NCBI RefSeq assembly: GCF_029224025.1
Contig: NZ_CP119392.1
Span: 3,991,001-4,055,000 of the forward strand
Origin: Rhodanobacter sp. AS-Z3
GTDB taxonomy: Bacteria; Pseudomonadota; Gammaproteobacteria; Xanthomonadales; Rhodanobacteraceae
Direction of reading: 5' to 3'
Length of the DNA: 64,000 bases
Shown piece by piece: positions 1-9,424 of the stretch. The notes under the pieces are model-generated. The model ran no database searches. It worked only from the letters and a program-made list of their open reading frames with translations, and was not told the DNA's origin. Within the stretch, counting starts at the first letter, position 1, and the number at the start of each line of letters is the position of its first letter. Made by a program: the position numbers and the translations under genes.

Positions 1-1
1 C

Positions 2-391
2 GGCAAGCGTCTGCGCGCGCTGCAGGGACTCGGCGCCACCACCCGCCTCAATCAGTTGGCGGAACGCACCAAGATCATCCTCAGCAGCGCGCCACACTAC
101 CGCGCCGAACTGGACTTCATCGAGCCAGGTCTGGCTGTCGATGCGGGCAGCGAGGATCTTGATGCCGGCATCGAAGCCTTCCTGCGCCAACTCGAGCGCA
201 CACTGGACAGCGTGCGTGGCGAACTGAGTGAAGTGCCTGTCAGCGTGTTTCTCACCGGCGGTACGTCACGCTCACCGCAGATCCGGGCACGCGTGCAAGC
301 CTGCTTCCCGGAACTGCCACTGGTGTTGGGCGATCCGTCGCTCGGCGTGGTATCGGGACTGGCGGTAGCGGCGAGCGAAGTCCGCGGGTAG
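2..391 (+). CDS. Hsp70-like chaperone, C-terminal part (YegD type), partial
   Basis: The reading frame is open from the window edge to a stop at 389-391, so the 5' part of the gene is missing. The visible part has the end of an Hsp70/actin-like ATPase fold. The segment VFLTGGTSRSPQIRA is the phosphate/adenosine-binding motif near the end of the nucleotide-binding domain, and GVVSGLAVAA is the closing helix. The protein ends there with no substrate-binding domain, which fits the short YegD-like Hsp70 homologues rather than DnaK. The gene is convergent with a J-domain gene whose stop lies 5 bp away, a suggestive partner. Family assignment is by motif. Confidence 0.75.
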   Translation, partial: GKRLRALQGLGATTRLNQLAERTKIILSSAPHYRAELDFIEPGLAVDAGSEDLDAGIEAFLRQLERTLDSVRGELSEVPVSVFLTGGTSRSPQIRARVQACFPELPLVLGDPSLGVVSGLAVAASEVRG

Positions 392-395
392 TGCG

Positions 396-776
396 CTAAC
401 GCCGAATTCCCACGGCAACGTCATAGGCCGCGTTGATCGCTTTCGTGCGCGCCTCGGCCACCCGACGAATCTCTTCGCCCATGGTGGCTACCTTGTCCGG
501 GTGGTACTGGCTGATCTGCTGGCGGTACGCACTGTCGATCTGTTCCCGACTCGCCGTCTCCGATACACCCAGCGTCTCGTACCACGGCGGCGCAGCCGTG
601 TCGTGCCAGCCCCATGGCCGCGGACGCTCCCGACCCTCATCCGCGGCATGGCGAGGATCAGGTGGCGGTCGCGAACGTGGGTCGTCATCACCCGTGCCGG
701 GCGACAGCATGTAGCTGACCAGGCGGTAGCCGATGAACAGACCCGCCACGATGATGATGATCTGCAACAACGTCAC
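396..776 (-). CDS. Membrane-anchored J-domain protein
   Basis: This 126-aa protein has one N-terminal membrane segment (about residues 4-22), a proline- and charge-rich linker (25-65), and a C-terminal J domain. The domain starts at WYETLGV and carries the diagnostic HPD tripeptide at 92-94, which stimulates Hsp70 ATPase activity. The topology resembles membrane-tethered DnaJ-like co-chaperones with the J domain in the cytoplasm. The stop lies 5 bp from the stop of the Hsp70-like gene on the other strand. Its start overlaps the end of the upstream membrane-protein gene by 4 bp, so those two are probably translationally coupled. The J domain is certain; the client is unknown. Confidence 0.85.
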   Translation of the reverse strand: MTLLQIIIIVAGLFIGYRLVSYMLSPGTGDDDPRSRPPPDPRHAADEGRERPRPWGWHDTAAPPWYETLGVSETASREQIDSAYRQQISQYHPDKVATMGEEIRRVAEARTKAINAAYDVAVGIRR

Positions 777-1486
777 GGGATGTCGTCCTGGTACTGATCG
801 AGATAAGCCAGCAGCGTAGCGCTTGACTCGCTGGCCGGCTCAAGATGATCGAGGCTGATGTGGATTCTTTCGCGCAACAAGCCGGCCAGCGCGACACGCT
901 CGGCGCTGGACAGCATCGACGCGGCAAACGCATGCAGCGGCGCGGCGGCGGCCTGACGCAAGCTGATTTTCCTGACGATGTTCAGCGCAAAGGGAGCGCA
1001 CAGCAACGCATCCGCAGCCAACGCCCCTACCGCTCGCGGAGTGAGCCCCAGCGCCTGCCGATAACGCCATACCTGCGCCAGCATCGCGATGATGCTCAGA
1101 TAAGTCAGCAGCAACCAGCCGAGCAAGACGATGTCGGCAGCGAAGCACAGCGCCAGCGGCAAGGCCACGAAGAACAGACCCAGCAGCCACCAGGTCCATG
1201 GCGCGATGACCGACACCGCCAGCCGTGCGCGCCGCCAGCGCTCCGGGCGCCACTCCGCCGAGCCGCCATGCGGCCAGCTCAGCCGCGCCAGCGCACGATG
1301 CGGGCAACACGGGTTCGGCAGGAATACATGCCGGCCACCCAGCTCGATCGCCGAGCCGCCCGATACGACGTAGCCGCTAGCGCGTGCCTCCAGCACCAGC
1401 TCGTTGTGAAACAGCAACAAGGCCGAGTCATAGAGATACAGACAGGCGATCGCGACCATCAAAAGCCACTGCTCGTGCAGCCACAT
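773..1486 (-). CDS. Membrane protein of unknown function
   Basis: This 237-aa protein has a hydrophobic N-terminal segment (about 7-26) and a hydrophobic pair (about 98-115 and 117-138), so probably three membrane helices. The loop between them has a paired cysteine (PNPCCPHR, about 58-65). I do not recognise the family. Its stop overlaps the start of the J-domain gene (773-776), and the DUF2167-like gene ends only 6 bp upstream of its start. The three minus-strand genes therefore look like one operon of membrane proteins with a co-chaperone at its end. Confidence 0.7.
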   Translation of the reverse strand: MWLHEQWLLMVAIACLYLYDSALLLFHNELVLEARASGYVVSGGSAIELGGRHVFLPNPCCPHRALARLSWPHGGSAEWRPERWRRARLAVSVIAPWTWWLLGLFFVALPLALCFAADIVLLGWLLLTYLSIIAMLAQVWRYRQALGLTPRAVGALAADALLCAPFALNIVRKISLRQAAAAPLHAFAASMLSSAERVALAGLLRERIHISLDHLEPASESSATLLAYLDQYQDDIP

Positions 1487-1492
1487 CGGCAG

Positions 1493-2320
1493 CTACTTCC
1501 GCTTGAACAGCGACTTGAACCACGCGCTGGCCGCGACCAGACCGGCCAGCACGAACTTCCAGGCCGCCACCAGGAAGCCGCCGATCACACTGAACAAGCC
1601 CTTCTTCGCCGCCACCGCTGCTGCACCGCCGGTGATCAGCGCCGCCAGACCATAGGCGGCCACGTGATCACCGGGTTGATACTCCGCATACGACTCGCCG
1701 GAGACGTATTCGAAACCTTTCACCCGCCGCTTGAAGTCCATGATGGACGTGGCCAGCGTTGCCGGGTCAGTGACCATCACCACGCTCATCACGCCGTGAC
1801 GTCCCAGCAGGCGGGCGTTGTAGTTCACCACTTTCTCGTGGGTGCTCTGGTCTTCGCCAAGTATCGACCAGGTCAGCGACTTCAACTGGGTGTCGTATTC
1901 GGGCCGTGCGCTCCAGCCAAGAATGCTCATTTCGCCCCAGCCACGCGCGCGCCGTTCTTTATTGGCTGCTGCGGTGCCTTCGCGGATATTGGCGAGGATG
2001 GCATCGGCATCGATCGTTTCATCGTCCTTGATGTAGCCCACGTCGCCATAGGAAAAGAATGCCACCCAGCCCTTGCCTGCCATGGTGTATTCATCACCAT
2101 CGCCAGGCGGGTTGTGGGCGACCTCGTTGAACTTCACCGTACCTGCGGCATCCAGAAACGCATACCCCTCCGGCACGTTCAAGGTGGCCTGGTCGCCAAG
2201 CTGCACGGTCACCGGCCCCTTCTGCCACGGCAGGCCATCCGCATCGTCATCCTGCGCCAGCGCAGTCACGCTGACACACGCCAACGCCAGCGCAACCAGC
2301 ACTGAAAAAAGTCGCTTCAT
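1493..2320 (-). CDS. Exported DUF2167-family membrane protein
   Basis: This 275-aa protein has a signal peptide ending near ALAQ (residue 23), a soluble segment with the GYAFLDA and GWVAFFSYGDVGYIKDDE pattern of DUF2167 proteins, and a hydrophobic C-terminal hairpin (about 225-270) ending in KSLFKRK. I chose the ATG at 2320, not an upstream one, because it starts the signal peptide and has GGGGACAGGGG just before it. The family is widespread in Gram-negative bacteria and poorly characterised. It is first in a tight minus-strand run with the two downstream membrane-protein genes. Confidence 0.75.
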   Translation of the reverse strand: MKRLFSVLVALALACVSVTALAQDDDADGLPWQKGPVTVQLGDQATLNVPEGYAFLDAAGTVKFNEVAHNPPGDGDEYTMAGKGWVAFFSYGDVGYIKDDETIDADAILANIREGTAAANKERRARGWGEMSILGWSARPEYDTQLKSLTWSILGEDQSTHEKVVNYNARLLGRHGVMSVVMVTDPATLATSIMDFKRRVKGFEYVSGESYAEYQPGDHVAAYGLAALITGGAAAVAAKKGLFSVIGGFLVAAWKFVLAGLVAASAWFKSLFKRK

Positions 2321-2512
2321 CCCCTGTCCCCTTCCTTGTGTGAACTCCGGCGTCCGCAACGGCGCCGTGAGTGTCTCGACAAACTACCAAATGCAGGCAT
2401 GCAAGAGCCAGCCATGACTGTCGCGCTCCGCCCGGCAACGTGCCGGCATGGCTTGCCACCATCCGCCGTCCCGCTGAAACTCAGGCAGCCTGGATACCGG
2501 AATGACCCCACC

Positions 2513-3025
2513 ATGACCCACTACATCGCCCTTCTTCGTGCCGTGAATGTGGGCGGCACCGGCAAGCTGCCGATGAGTGACCTCAAGGCGATCGGTGAGG
2601 CCGCCGGCTTCGGCGACGTGCGCACATGGATCGCCAGTGGCAACCTGCTATTCACCAGCAAGCTGGGCGAATCCGCAGTGCAGGCAAAGCTGGAGAAGTC
2701 GCTGCACGCGTATGCCGGCAAGCCGGTCGGCGTGCTGGTGCGCACGGCGGCCGACATGGCGCAGGTGCTGGCTGACAATCCGTTTGCCGAAGCACCCGGC
2801 AATCGCGTGGTGGCGATCTTTCTGGACGCGCCACCAGCGGCTGAAGCGCTGGACGATATTCGTCACCAAAAGCGGGAACGACTGGCACTGGGCAAGCGCG
2901 AAATCTACGTGCACTACGGTGACGGCATGGCTGACTCGCGGCTGGCGATTCCATCCGCGAAGGCCGGCACCGCACGCAACCTCCATACCGTGGCCAAACT
3001 GGCCGCGCTTTCCGCTGGACCGTGA
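2513..3025 (+). CDS. DUF1697-family protein
   Basis: This 170-aa protein starts MTHYIALLRAVNVGGTGKL, the signature opening of DUF1697 proteins, followed by DVRTWIASGNLLFTS, also typical. The ATG at 2513 is preferred over upstream in-frame starts because the family always begins at this motif. The protein is soluble with no membrane segments. Biochemical function is unknown for the family. It is a stand-alone gene divergent from the operon at 396-2320. Confidence 0.85.
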   Translation: MTHYIALLRAVNVGGTGKLPMSDLKAIGEAAGFGDVRTWIASGNLLFTSKLGESAVQAKLEKSLHAYAGKPVGVLVRTAADMAQVLADNPFAEAPGNRVVAIFLDAPPAAEALDDIRHQKRERLALGKREIYVHYGDGMADSRLAIPSAKAGTARNLHTVAKLAALSAGP

Positions 3026-3079
3026 GCCGCGTCGGGCTCACGCAACACGCCATCTTGCGCGCGCGTTGGCAGCCATCCC

Positions 3080-3301
3080 TCAGGTCGCGTTGGTCCAGGT
3101 GGATTCGATACTCGCCTGCACCCGCTCGTCCAGCGTGGCTGTTGCTACATCCTGCATGTCATGCAGTCGCCCATGCCGCACACCGGCATAGGCGCCGTCA
3201 CGGCGGAACGTGGCGCTCCACAGGATGCGTCCGCCACTGGCGGCCTCGTACTCGCCTTCATACGTGAAACCGTTGCCGGTCTTGCCGGAAAGCGTAGTCA
3301 T
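3080..3301 (-). CDS. Small hypothetical protein
   Basis: This 73-aa protein begins MTTLSGKTGNGFTYEGEYE. The ATG at 3301 has AGGAGA 6-8 bp upstream, which supports this short form over a longer in-frame reading with no such site. It has no signal peptide or membrane segment and is rich in small polar residues. I do not recognise a family. The next gene upstream on the same strand ends at 3412, so the two could be co-transcribed. Confidence 0.6.
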   Translation of the reverse strand: MTTLSGKTGNGFTYEGEYEAASGGRILWSATFRRDGAYAGVRHGRLHDMQDVATATLDERVQASIESTWTNAT

Positions 3302-3411
3302 GCCGAACTCTCCTGCCACGTCAAAGCCACAGACTAGCCCTTTTGTGTGGCGTTGCGTGGCGGGACGCCGAGGAATGCACACACCAGTAGCCCGCGACGC
3401 CAAAGAGCACG

Positions 3412-3726
3412 TCAGCGGCGGTTGCGTATCTGCCTGGTCAGCATGCTCAGATAGCTGAAATACGGTACCGCTGCCGCCAGCGGCAGGGCGTACCACCCAT
3501 AGCAGCGGGCACTGCCACCTGCCCAGTGCAGACCCGACACGATTGCCGCGCTCAGCGCACAGCTGCCAGGTAGCGCGAACAGCGACCAATCAAGGAGCTG
3601 CATTTGCGCCGGGCTGACCCGACTGTTGCTGGCAAGGCCTCCCCCGGAGAAGGCCACCAGCATGAAAAGCAGGTAAGCCAGCACCAGCTGACCGAAGGTG
3701 CCCAGCAAAGTCCATCCAATCGACAT
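3412..3726 (-). CDS. Small membrane protein
   Basis: This 104-aa protein has three or four hydrophobic segments (about residues 5-28, 43-65 and 70-92). The ATG at 3726 (MSIGWTLLG) has AGGGAGA at an appropriate distance, so it is preferred to an in-frame ATG nine codons earlier. I recognise no named family. It lies between a small soluble protein and a divergent diguanylate cyclase gene. Confidence 0.65.
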   Translation of the reverse strand: MSIGWTLLGTFGQLVLAYLLFMLVAFSGGGLASNSRVSPAQMQLLDWSLFALPGSCALSAAIVSGLHWAGGSARCYGWYALPLAAAVPYFSYLSMLTRQIRNRR

Positions 3727-4007
3727 GTCGTTCTCCCTGATTTTGGCATCCACCTCTGGCCGTCGGCTGCGTTGACCGAAGCTCGCGCACGGACCAAAGC
3801 ATCAAGCCGGAGCGGAGCCGGCCCGCCCCGCCGACAACGGCTGGCCTGCCTGGCGCAACAACAATCCGCCGCATGCCTGTTGTTGCAGCAAAAAGGCGGA
3901 TTGGCAAGAATGGACAGCGGGGAACCCGGCCGGCCATCTGAAGGTGTAACGTCAGCGCGTCAGCCCTGCTGTGGTCAGTCACCACTTCAAAGGAGCGCCT
4001 GCGCGCC

Positions 4008-5309
4008 ATGCCCTATCGGACCAACACCACCGTTCCAGTCAGAGGCGAAGTTGCCGGCTCCTTTTTGCTCGGCCTGGTTGAGTCGTTCTACCACCTGCGT
4101 ATTCTCCCGCAGGGTGGCGTGCACCTGGCTGAAAGCAAGATTGATCCGGAACAGTGGTATCCGTATTCGATGCTGATCGATTGTCTTCGGCAGATCGATC
4201 ACGCCGTTCCATCGTCGCGCAGCATTTTCTTCCGCGCTGGTATCAATTTTCTGCGCATCTGGTACCAGCAAGGCCCCGGGAAGGAGATGATCCATTCCGG
4301 CATGGACTGGCTCTACGCCAATCAGGAAGGTGGCGGATACAACTCGGTAGTCCGTGGCGGAAGCCCTGAGGAAATTGGCTGGTGCCGCCTTCTGTCCATG
4401 GACGAAGAGGCCGGCATGACCGTCTACGAGAATGTCACGCCACTTTCCCCAGAGTATGTCAGAGGCGTGTTCTACGGTGGCTGCATGCTGTTCGATGACA
4501 TGGAGTACGTCCATGTCGAGATCGACACCGAACCCTATGAGCCGCATCCGCAGTTCAGCAGAATCCTGATCACGATTCGCTTTCGCCTGAAATCGAAGGC
4601 GTTTGGCCGGGCGCTGGAAGAGCGCATCGAGAACCTTCAATGGGGGAATGCACTCGCCCTGACTTCTGCAGAAACGCAAAGCCTGATCTGGTGCTACAAA
4701 GGCCTGCAAAATCAGGTCGCGCTCGATGCGGCGTATTACAAGGACATCAACAAGGTGCTGGCTGATGCCGTCGCAACTACCGAAGTGCAGCGCGATGAAA
4801 TTGCCAACCTGTCCAATCACGATGCGCTGACGACACTGCCGAACCTGCGACTGGCACGCGATCGATTGAACATGGCTTGCGACCGCGCAACCCGCAACAA
4901 ACGACGCACGGCGTTGCTGTTCATCGACCTGGACAACTTCAAGGACATCAATGACGCCTGCGGTCATGACGCAGGCGACTACGTGTTGAAGCGCGTGGCT
5001 GAAAGGCTGTGCAACTGCATTCGTTTGGTGGATACCGTCGCCCGGCTTGGCGGTGACGAGTTTCTGGTGATCCTGGATGATGTTGAGGATATGGATGCCG
5101 TCACACCGGTGGCCGAGAAGATCATTGCCGCGCTCGCGGACCCGATTCCCTACGACGACAATCTGCTGCAGGCCCGTTGCAGCATCGGCATCGCCCTGTT
5201 TCCTGATCACGCGACAAACCCGGAAGAGCTGCTCAGGAACGCGGACCAGGCCATGTACACGGTCAAGAACTCGGCCAAAGGCCATTTCGCGACCTACGTC
5301 GCAACTTAG
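4008..5309 (+). CDS. Diguanylate cyclase with a novel-looking sensor domain
   Basis: This 433-aa soluble protein probably makes cyclic di-GMP from two GTP. Residues 1 to about 250 form an input region I do not recognise, rich in aromatic residues and lacking membrane segments. A short coiled-coil linker (about 250-270) leads into a GGDEF domain from about 275. The catalytic motif GGDEF is intact at 348-352. An RxxD product-inhibition site (RLVD, 339-342) lies five residues before it, as in feedback-regulated cyclases. No EAL domain follows. An HD-GYP phosphodiesterase gene lies about 0.5 kb downstream on the same strand. Confidence 0.9.
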   Translation: MPYRTNTTVPVRGEVAGSFLLGLVESFYHLRILPQGGVHLAESKIDPEQWYPYSMLIDCLRQIDHAVPSSRSIFFRAGINFLRIWYQQGPGKEMIHSGMDWLYANQEGGGYNSVVRGGSPEEIGWCRLLSMDEEAGMTVYENVTPLSPEYVRGVFYGGCMLFDDMEYVHVEIDTEPYEPHPQFSRILITIRFRLKSKAFGRALEERIENLQWGNALALTSAETQSLIWCYKGLQNQVALDAAYYKDINKVLADAVATTEVQRDEIANLSNHDALTTLPNLRLARDRLNMACDRATRNKRRTALLFIDLDNFKDINDACGHDAGDYVLKRVAERLCNCIRLVDTVARLGGDEFLVILDDVEDMDAVTPVAEKIIAALADPIPYDDNLLQARCSIGIALFPDHATNPEELLRNADQAMYTVKNSAKGHFATYVAT

Positions 5310-5820
5310 CCGTAGCGCACCACGGTTCCGTACTGCAGTGCGCTCTCATCGCGTACCATCCGCACGGATTCTGTCCCGTTGACGCGCGCACCTCCCGCCA
5401 GGCCAACGATCGGTCAAAGGCGGCGTCACGTTCCAGTGAACAGGGCTCAGCGGCGTATTCGAGCGCGGAGCTGCAGGCCTGCTGCATCCGTCGGATGCAC
5501 ACGCTGCGCCGCCAGGCAAATGGATCCAGTTCATGCGCCACACGGGCATTGACGCGTCTGGACAGGCGGCCGGCGACCCACGCCAGCACCGGTGAAGCTC
5601 ACGTCTGCCCGCGCAGCGCCGCAGCGTAAAGCGGACCCCGCGAATGGTCCTCAAGCTTCGGCCCAGGCGGCCGACACCCTCTGGCATTGCCGGACTGGCA
5701 GATGGCTTGCTCCGGCATGCATGGAGAGCGCCTCGGCGACCGGCCTGCTGTCCTGATCATTTGCGGCGAAAGCGTCAGAAAAAATTGGCAAAGCTTGAAG
5801 AAATCCGGATTGCTCAGAAA
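5310..5820. other. Intergenic stretch without a supported gene
   Basis: About 510 bp separate the diguanylate cyclase stop from the preferred HD-GYP start. The HD-GYP frame is open upstream to 5644, but that extension reads as arginine/proline-rich low-complexity protein unlike the family, so I treat it as non-coding. I see no tRNA, clear terminator or repeat here. Confidence 0.5.
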
Positions 5821-7026
5821 ATGATGTCGCCCCTGAAGAAAGTCTCCAGCGCCCAGATCACCGAGGGCATGTACATCTACAAGATAGGTGGCAAATGGGT
5901 TGACCATCCGTTCTGGAAACTGTCGTTCCTGGTCACCGATAGCAAGACACTGCGCACCATGCGGGCGTTGGGCGATCGGGAGATCTGGATCGACACCAGC
6001 AAGGGACTGGATGTCGAATCGACACCACACGAGCCGTCAGCGACCAGCGAAAATGCCGAAGTCAGCGCGGTGGTGCGTGAGCCGGCCTTGCCACACACAA
6101 CCTTCGGCCTGGAAGTGCTGCAGGCCGAGGCCGTGCGTGAACGGGCCAAGGGCGTGGTGAAGACGCTGTTCCGTGATGCGCGGATGGGCAAGGCGCTGAA
6201 TGTGGCTGCCGCCAGCAATATTGTCGAGGAACTAAGCGACGCCATCATGCGCAATTCGGCCGCGATGCTCAGCGTCGTCAGGCTGAAGAAGAAGGGCGAC
6301 TACACCTATCTGCATTCGGTGGCGGTAGCGGCACTGATGATGGCGCTGGGGCGCTGCCTCGGTTTTGACGGCGGCGCGTTGACCGACCTGGGCATAGCCG
6401 GGCTGCTGCACGATATCGGCAAAGTCGGCATATCCGACACGATTTTGAACAAGCCCGGACGACTGAGTCCGCTGGAAATGACCTCGGTGCGCCTGCACCC
6501 GCAAACCGGCTGGGACATCCTGCGTGGGATCTCGAATTCCTATCCGGTCGCATTGGATGTCTGCCTGCACCATCATGAGAAAGTCGACGGCAGTGGCTAT
6601 CCGGACAAGCTGGCCGGCGACGCCATCAGCCGTGCGGCGCGCATGGGCGCGATCTGCGATGTGTATGACGCCATCACGTCCGATCGTCCGTACAAAAAAG
6701 GCTGGCAGCCGGTCGAGGCCATTCGCCGGATGGCGGAATGGCAGGACGGCCATTTCGATCGCGAAATATTCCACACCTTCGTCAAAATGATCGGCATCTA
6801 TCCGACCGGCACCCTGGTGCGGCTGCAATCGGATCGGCTTGCCGTGGTTTTGACGCAAGGGCAAAGCAGCACCTTGATGCCCACCGTCCGAGCGTTCCGT
6901 TCGCTGCCTTCCAACCAGGATATCGAGCCGGTCGTACTCGACCTTGAGGATCAGTCCGACAGCATCGTCGGGATTGAAGATCCAGCCGGCATGGATCTTG
7001 ACATGCCCACCTTGCTGCGGGCCTGA
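5821..7026 (+). CDS. HD-GYP cyclic-di-GMP phosphodiesterase with DUF3391
   Basis: This 401-aa protein has an N-terminal DUF3391 domain (about 1-130, with the family pattern VDHPFWK) and an HD-GYP domain that hydrolyses cyclic di-GMP. The metal-binding HD pair is in HDIGK (H197, D198), a further histidine cluster is HHHE (from 250), and the GYP signature is in DGSGYP (256-261). All core residues are present, so it should be active. I chose ATG 5821 (a second ATG follows at 5824) because DUF3391 begins there. It probably balances the cyclase encoded just upstream. Confidence 0.9.
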   Translation: MMSPLKKVSSAQITEGMYIYKIGGKWVDHPFWKLSFLVTDSKTLRTMRALGDREIWIDTSKGLDVESTPHEPSATSENAEVSAVVREPALPHTTFGLEVLQAEAVRERAKGVVKTLFRDARMGKALNVAAASNIVEELSDAIMRNSAAMLSVVRLKKKGDYTYLHSVAVAALMMALGRCLGFDGGALTDLGIAGLLHDIGKVGISDTILNKPGRLSPLEMTSVRLHPQTGWDILRGISNSYPVALDVCLHHHEKVDGSGYPDKLAGDAISRAARMGAICDVYDAITSDRPYKKGWQPVEAIRRMAEWQDGHFDREIFHTFVKMIGIYPTGTLVRLQSDRLAVVLTQGQSSTLMPTVRAFRSLPSNQDIEPVVLDLEDQSDSIVGIEDPAGMDLDMPTLLRA

Positions 7027-7068
7027 GCCGCGCCCGCGACCGCCAGACCATGCCGCGAGTGGCTGCCC

Positions 7069-8169
7069 TCAATGGCCCAACGAGCCAGCCTTGTGCACCA
7101 GGGTCTGGAATGCCGCACCCAGTTGCTGGTCGGTGAACTCGCAATGCCCGTCACCCACCGGCGGAAGAATGGTCAACCACTTGCCGTTGCCTGCGGCACG
7201 CACCTGCTCCGGGTAGACCGGATGGAAACGCGCGGGAATGGTCGGGTCGAAGGCATTCCACTGCATCACCAGTGGCGTGGCGATGTTGCCGGTCACGGTC
7301 ACGTCCGTCTTGGCGTACGCCATCGCGGAAGGTGAGCCGGCGTAGCGATGCACGCGTTGATTGAACGAAGCATCGTCGCCAAAGCCGTGGTAGACCGTAT
7401 GCCGATTGTCCACCGGCATGCCGCCCGCACGCTGGTCAAATTCTCGCAGCACCATGTAGTAGAGCATCAACGCACCGGGCAGTCGCTCAGGCGTTTCCTG
7501 CAGGCGCCCGTTCAACACGGCGGCCTGTTGCGGATGCGCCTGCAGTGCCTTGGCGAAGACATTCGGGGGAACGAAGGACGGCGAGCCAGCCGCGGCAAGG
7601 TCCGGCAGCACACCGGGAATCAATGCATCGAACGCCACCAACGGGGTCAGTACGGCGCGTGACATGAGTTCCGGTGTCGACACCGTGGTACCACACATGG
7701 CCAGCGCCCCCGCATACGTGTGGCGATAGCGTTCGATACTTGCCACCGTTTCCAGACCACCCAGCGAAAAGCCGTAGATATAGGTATGTGCCGGGCGCTT
7801 GAATGCGTAGACGAAGTAGCGGCGAAGACGCTCGTTGTCGGCAACGGCATCGCGAACCGCCCAGCCCCTGGACGCATACTCGCTCTGCGCCACGGCATAG
7901 CCTCGCTGCACAAAAACATGCGTGGCGTCGGCCGCATGCATCGGCAGCTTGCGCTGCGAAAAGGCGGGCTCGTAGCCGTGCATCAACATCACCAGATCGC
8001 CATTCCAGCCGGCTGGAATATCGATGCGGTAGGGCGCACCTTCGAGCACGCCGGCATGCACGGTCGTGGCCGGCTCGGTGGCGAACACCGGCGAGACGCC
8101 GAGTGCGATGCCTGCCGCAAGAACCATCCACCACACGATCGCTCGCGCCTTGCTCGGTCGCTGATGCAT
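7069..8169 (-). CDS. Exported alpha/beta-hydrolase
   Basis: This 366-aa protein has a signal peptide (hydrophobic about 10-29, ending near FATEP) and an alpha/beta-hydrolase fold. The oxyanion region is VMLMHGYEP and the nucleophile elbow is GFSLGG, with serine as the likely nucleophile. A histidine in VGDGHCEFT near the C-terminus is the likely catalytic base. The ATG at 8169 starts the signal peptide; the longer frame upstream has no supporting site. It is probably periplasmic and acts on an ester or peptide substrate that cannot be named from sequence. Confidence 0.8.
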   Translation of the reverse strand: MHQRPSKARAIVWWMVLAAGIALGVSPVFATEPATTVHAGVLEGAPYRIDIPAGWNGDLVMLMHGYEPAFSQRKLPMHAADATHVFVQRGYAVAQSEYASRGWAVRDAVADNERLRRYFVYAFKRPAHTYIYGFSLGGLETVASIERYRHTYAGALAMCGTTVSTPELMSRAVLTPLVAFDALIPGVLPDLAAAGSPSFVPPNVFAKALQAHPQQAAVLNGRLQETPERLPGALMLYYMVLREFDQRAGGMPVDNRHTVYHGFGDDASFNQRVHRYAGSPSAMAYAKTDVTVTGNIATPLVMQWNAFDPTIPARFHPVYPEQVRAAGNGKWLTILPPVGDGHCEFTDQQLGAAFQTLVHKAGSLGH

Positions 8170-8382
8170 GAGGTCGCCTGTTCGTCGAAGACCGTCCAAT
8201 GCTAACAGCCTGCGAATCCTGCGCGAGGACGGGTCACGACAAGCAAACCGGCCGGTACCTGTGATGAAACCACGCTCATCGACGCACGCACCATCGGGCA
8301 AGCAAACGGATCATGACTTCACTGTTCAGCAGTCGCAGTATGATCGTCGCAAGTACCACGGCCGCATCAAACGGGGACCGCC

Positions 8383-8757
8383 ATGAACATGCTGCTGGTG
8401 ATTGCGTTGACGGTCATCGTACTGCTGCTAGCACAGGCCTTTCGCAGCAAGCCACCGGCACCAAGCAGTACGGATCCGGCGGTGACGCAAGCATTTCGCC
8501 GACTATTTTTCAGGCAATGGCTGATGGCCGTGCCGACGGCGATATTCCTGGTCTGGGCGCTCAAGTCTCCGTCCAGTGGTGGGGCGCTGCACGGGCTCAT
8601 GCTGCCACTGGCCTTCGTGGTCCTGATCTTTGTTGGCGTGTTCACCTACCGCAACTGGCGTTGCCCGAAATGCGGGGCGTATCTGGGCAGAAACCCCTTG
8701 TATACCGGCCAGTGCCCAAGTTGCGGAACGGCGTTGCGCGAGCCGCGTGGGTCGTAA
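8383..8757 (+). CDS. Small membrane protein with zinc ribbon
   Basis: This 124-aa protein has an N-terminal hydrophobic segment (about 2-20), a hydrophobic pair (about 45-62 and 70-88), and a C-terminal zinc-ribbon-like motif with two CxxC pairs (CPKC and CPSC). The ribbon probably binds a structural metal on the cytoplasmic side. I recognise no named family. It is a single gene flanked by divergent or convergent neighbours. Confidence 0.7.
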   Translation: MNMLLVIALTVIVLLLAQAFRSKPPAPSSTDPAVTQAFRRLFFRQWLMAVPTAIFLVWALKSPSSGGALHGLMLPLAFVVLIFVGVFTYRNWRCPKCGAYLGRNPLYTGQCPSCGTALREPRGS

Positions 8758-8905
8758 CACACACCGACAAATCGTCCGAACTGACTGGCGCTGCCTGGAC
8801 TGATGAAGCTCACGCCGTCCGAGCGCACGCCACCTCTTGGTGCCAGCTCAAGCAGATCAGGACCCGCCTGGCGAGCTTGCTGCAACCGGCCCCGGCGTCG
8901 CCGAC

Positions 8906-9424
8906 TCAGCTTTCCCGCTCCAGGTTCTGGCTTGCTGCGCGGGAGACATCGAGTACCTGCATGGAAACCCTCTTGCCACCACCGAGCTGTCGCTGGCCGA
9001 CTTCGCGGAAACCATGCTTCGCATGAAAACGTGCAGAAGCCGGGTTCGGCGGCTCCATGTCGAACTCGCAGGTAATCAACGGCACCGCGGCGGCTGAAGC
9101 CCGTGCCATCGCATCGCGATAAAGCGCACTGCCAGCGCCCTGCGCCTGCCCGCCACCGGCAACCACGATGCGATCCACGTAAAGGAAACGCGCGTAGCGT
9201 TCGGCGAACCAGCGATAGTTGCTGCCGTCGTAATCCGCGCCCTCGCGGAAGGCGAGCAGAAAGGCGATCACCTGCGTTTCGTCTTCGATCACGCGATGGT
9301 ACGCCGCCTGCGCATGCAGCTGCGCCAGGTGCGCGTCATCCAGTGGACTGAGCACGGCCACAAAGACCTCGTTGAGCGCAAGGATCGTGGGGAAGTCGGC
9401 AGGTTTGGCGTCTCGGAGCATCAA
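8906..9424 (-). CDS. GNAT-family N-acetyltransferase
   Basis: This 172-aa protein begins with the GNAT pattern MMLRDAKPADFPTILALNE. It carries the acetyl-CoA pyrophosphate-binding motif in VVAGGGQAQGAGSALY, followed by a C-terminal strand (NPASARFHAKHGFREVG) typical of the fold. The Q/R-x-x-G-x-G/A motif is intact. The substrate is unknown; relatives are annotated as general N-acetyltransferases. Confidence 0.85.
   Translation of the reverse strand: MMLRDAKPADFPTILALNEVFVAVLSPLDDAHLAQLHAQAAYHRVIEDETQVIAFLLAFREGADYDGSNYRWFAERYARFLYVDRIVVAGGGQAQGAGSALYRDAMARASAAAVPLITCEFDMEPPNPASARFHAKHGFREVGQRQLGGGKRVSMQVLDVSRAASQNLERES

Noticed and set aside
845..2305. Long plus-strand frame (486 codons) opposite the membrane-protein operon
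   Set aside because: It is antisense to two well-supported genes, is rich in Gln, Arg and His, and has no recognisable domain; this is a shadow frame of high-GC coding DNA.
3987..5285. Long minus-strand frame (432 codons) opposite the diguanylate cyclase
   Set aside because: It mirrors the GGDEF gene exactly, where GGDEF motifs are clear on the other strand, and has no domain of its own.
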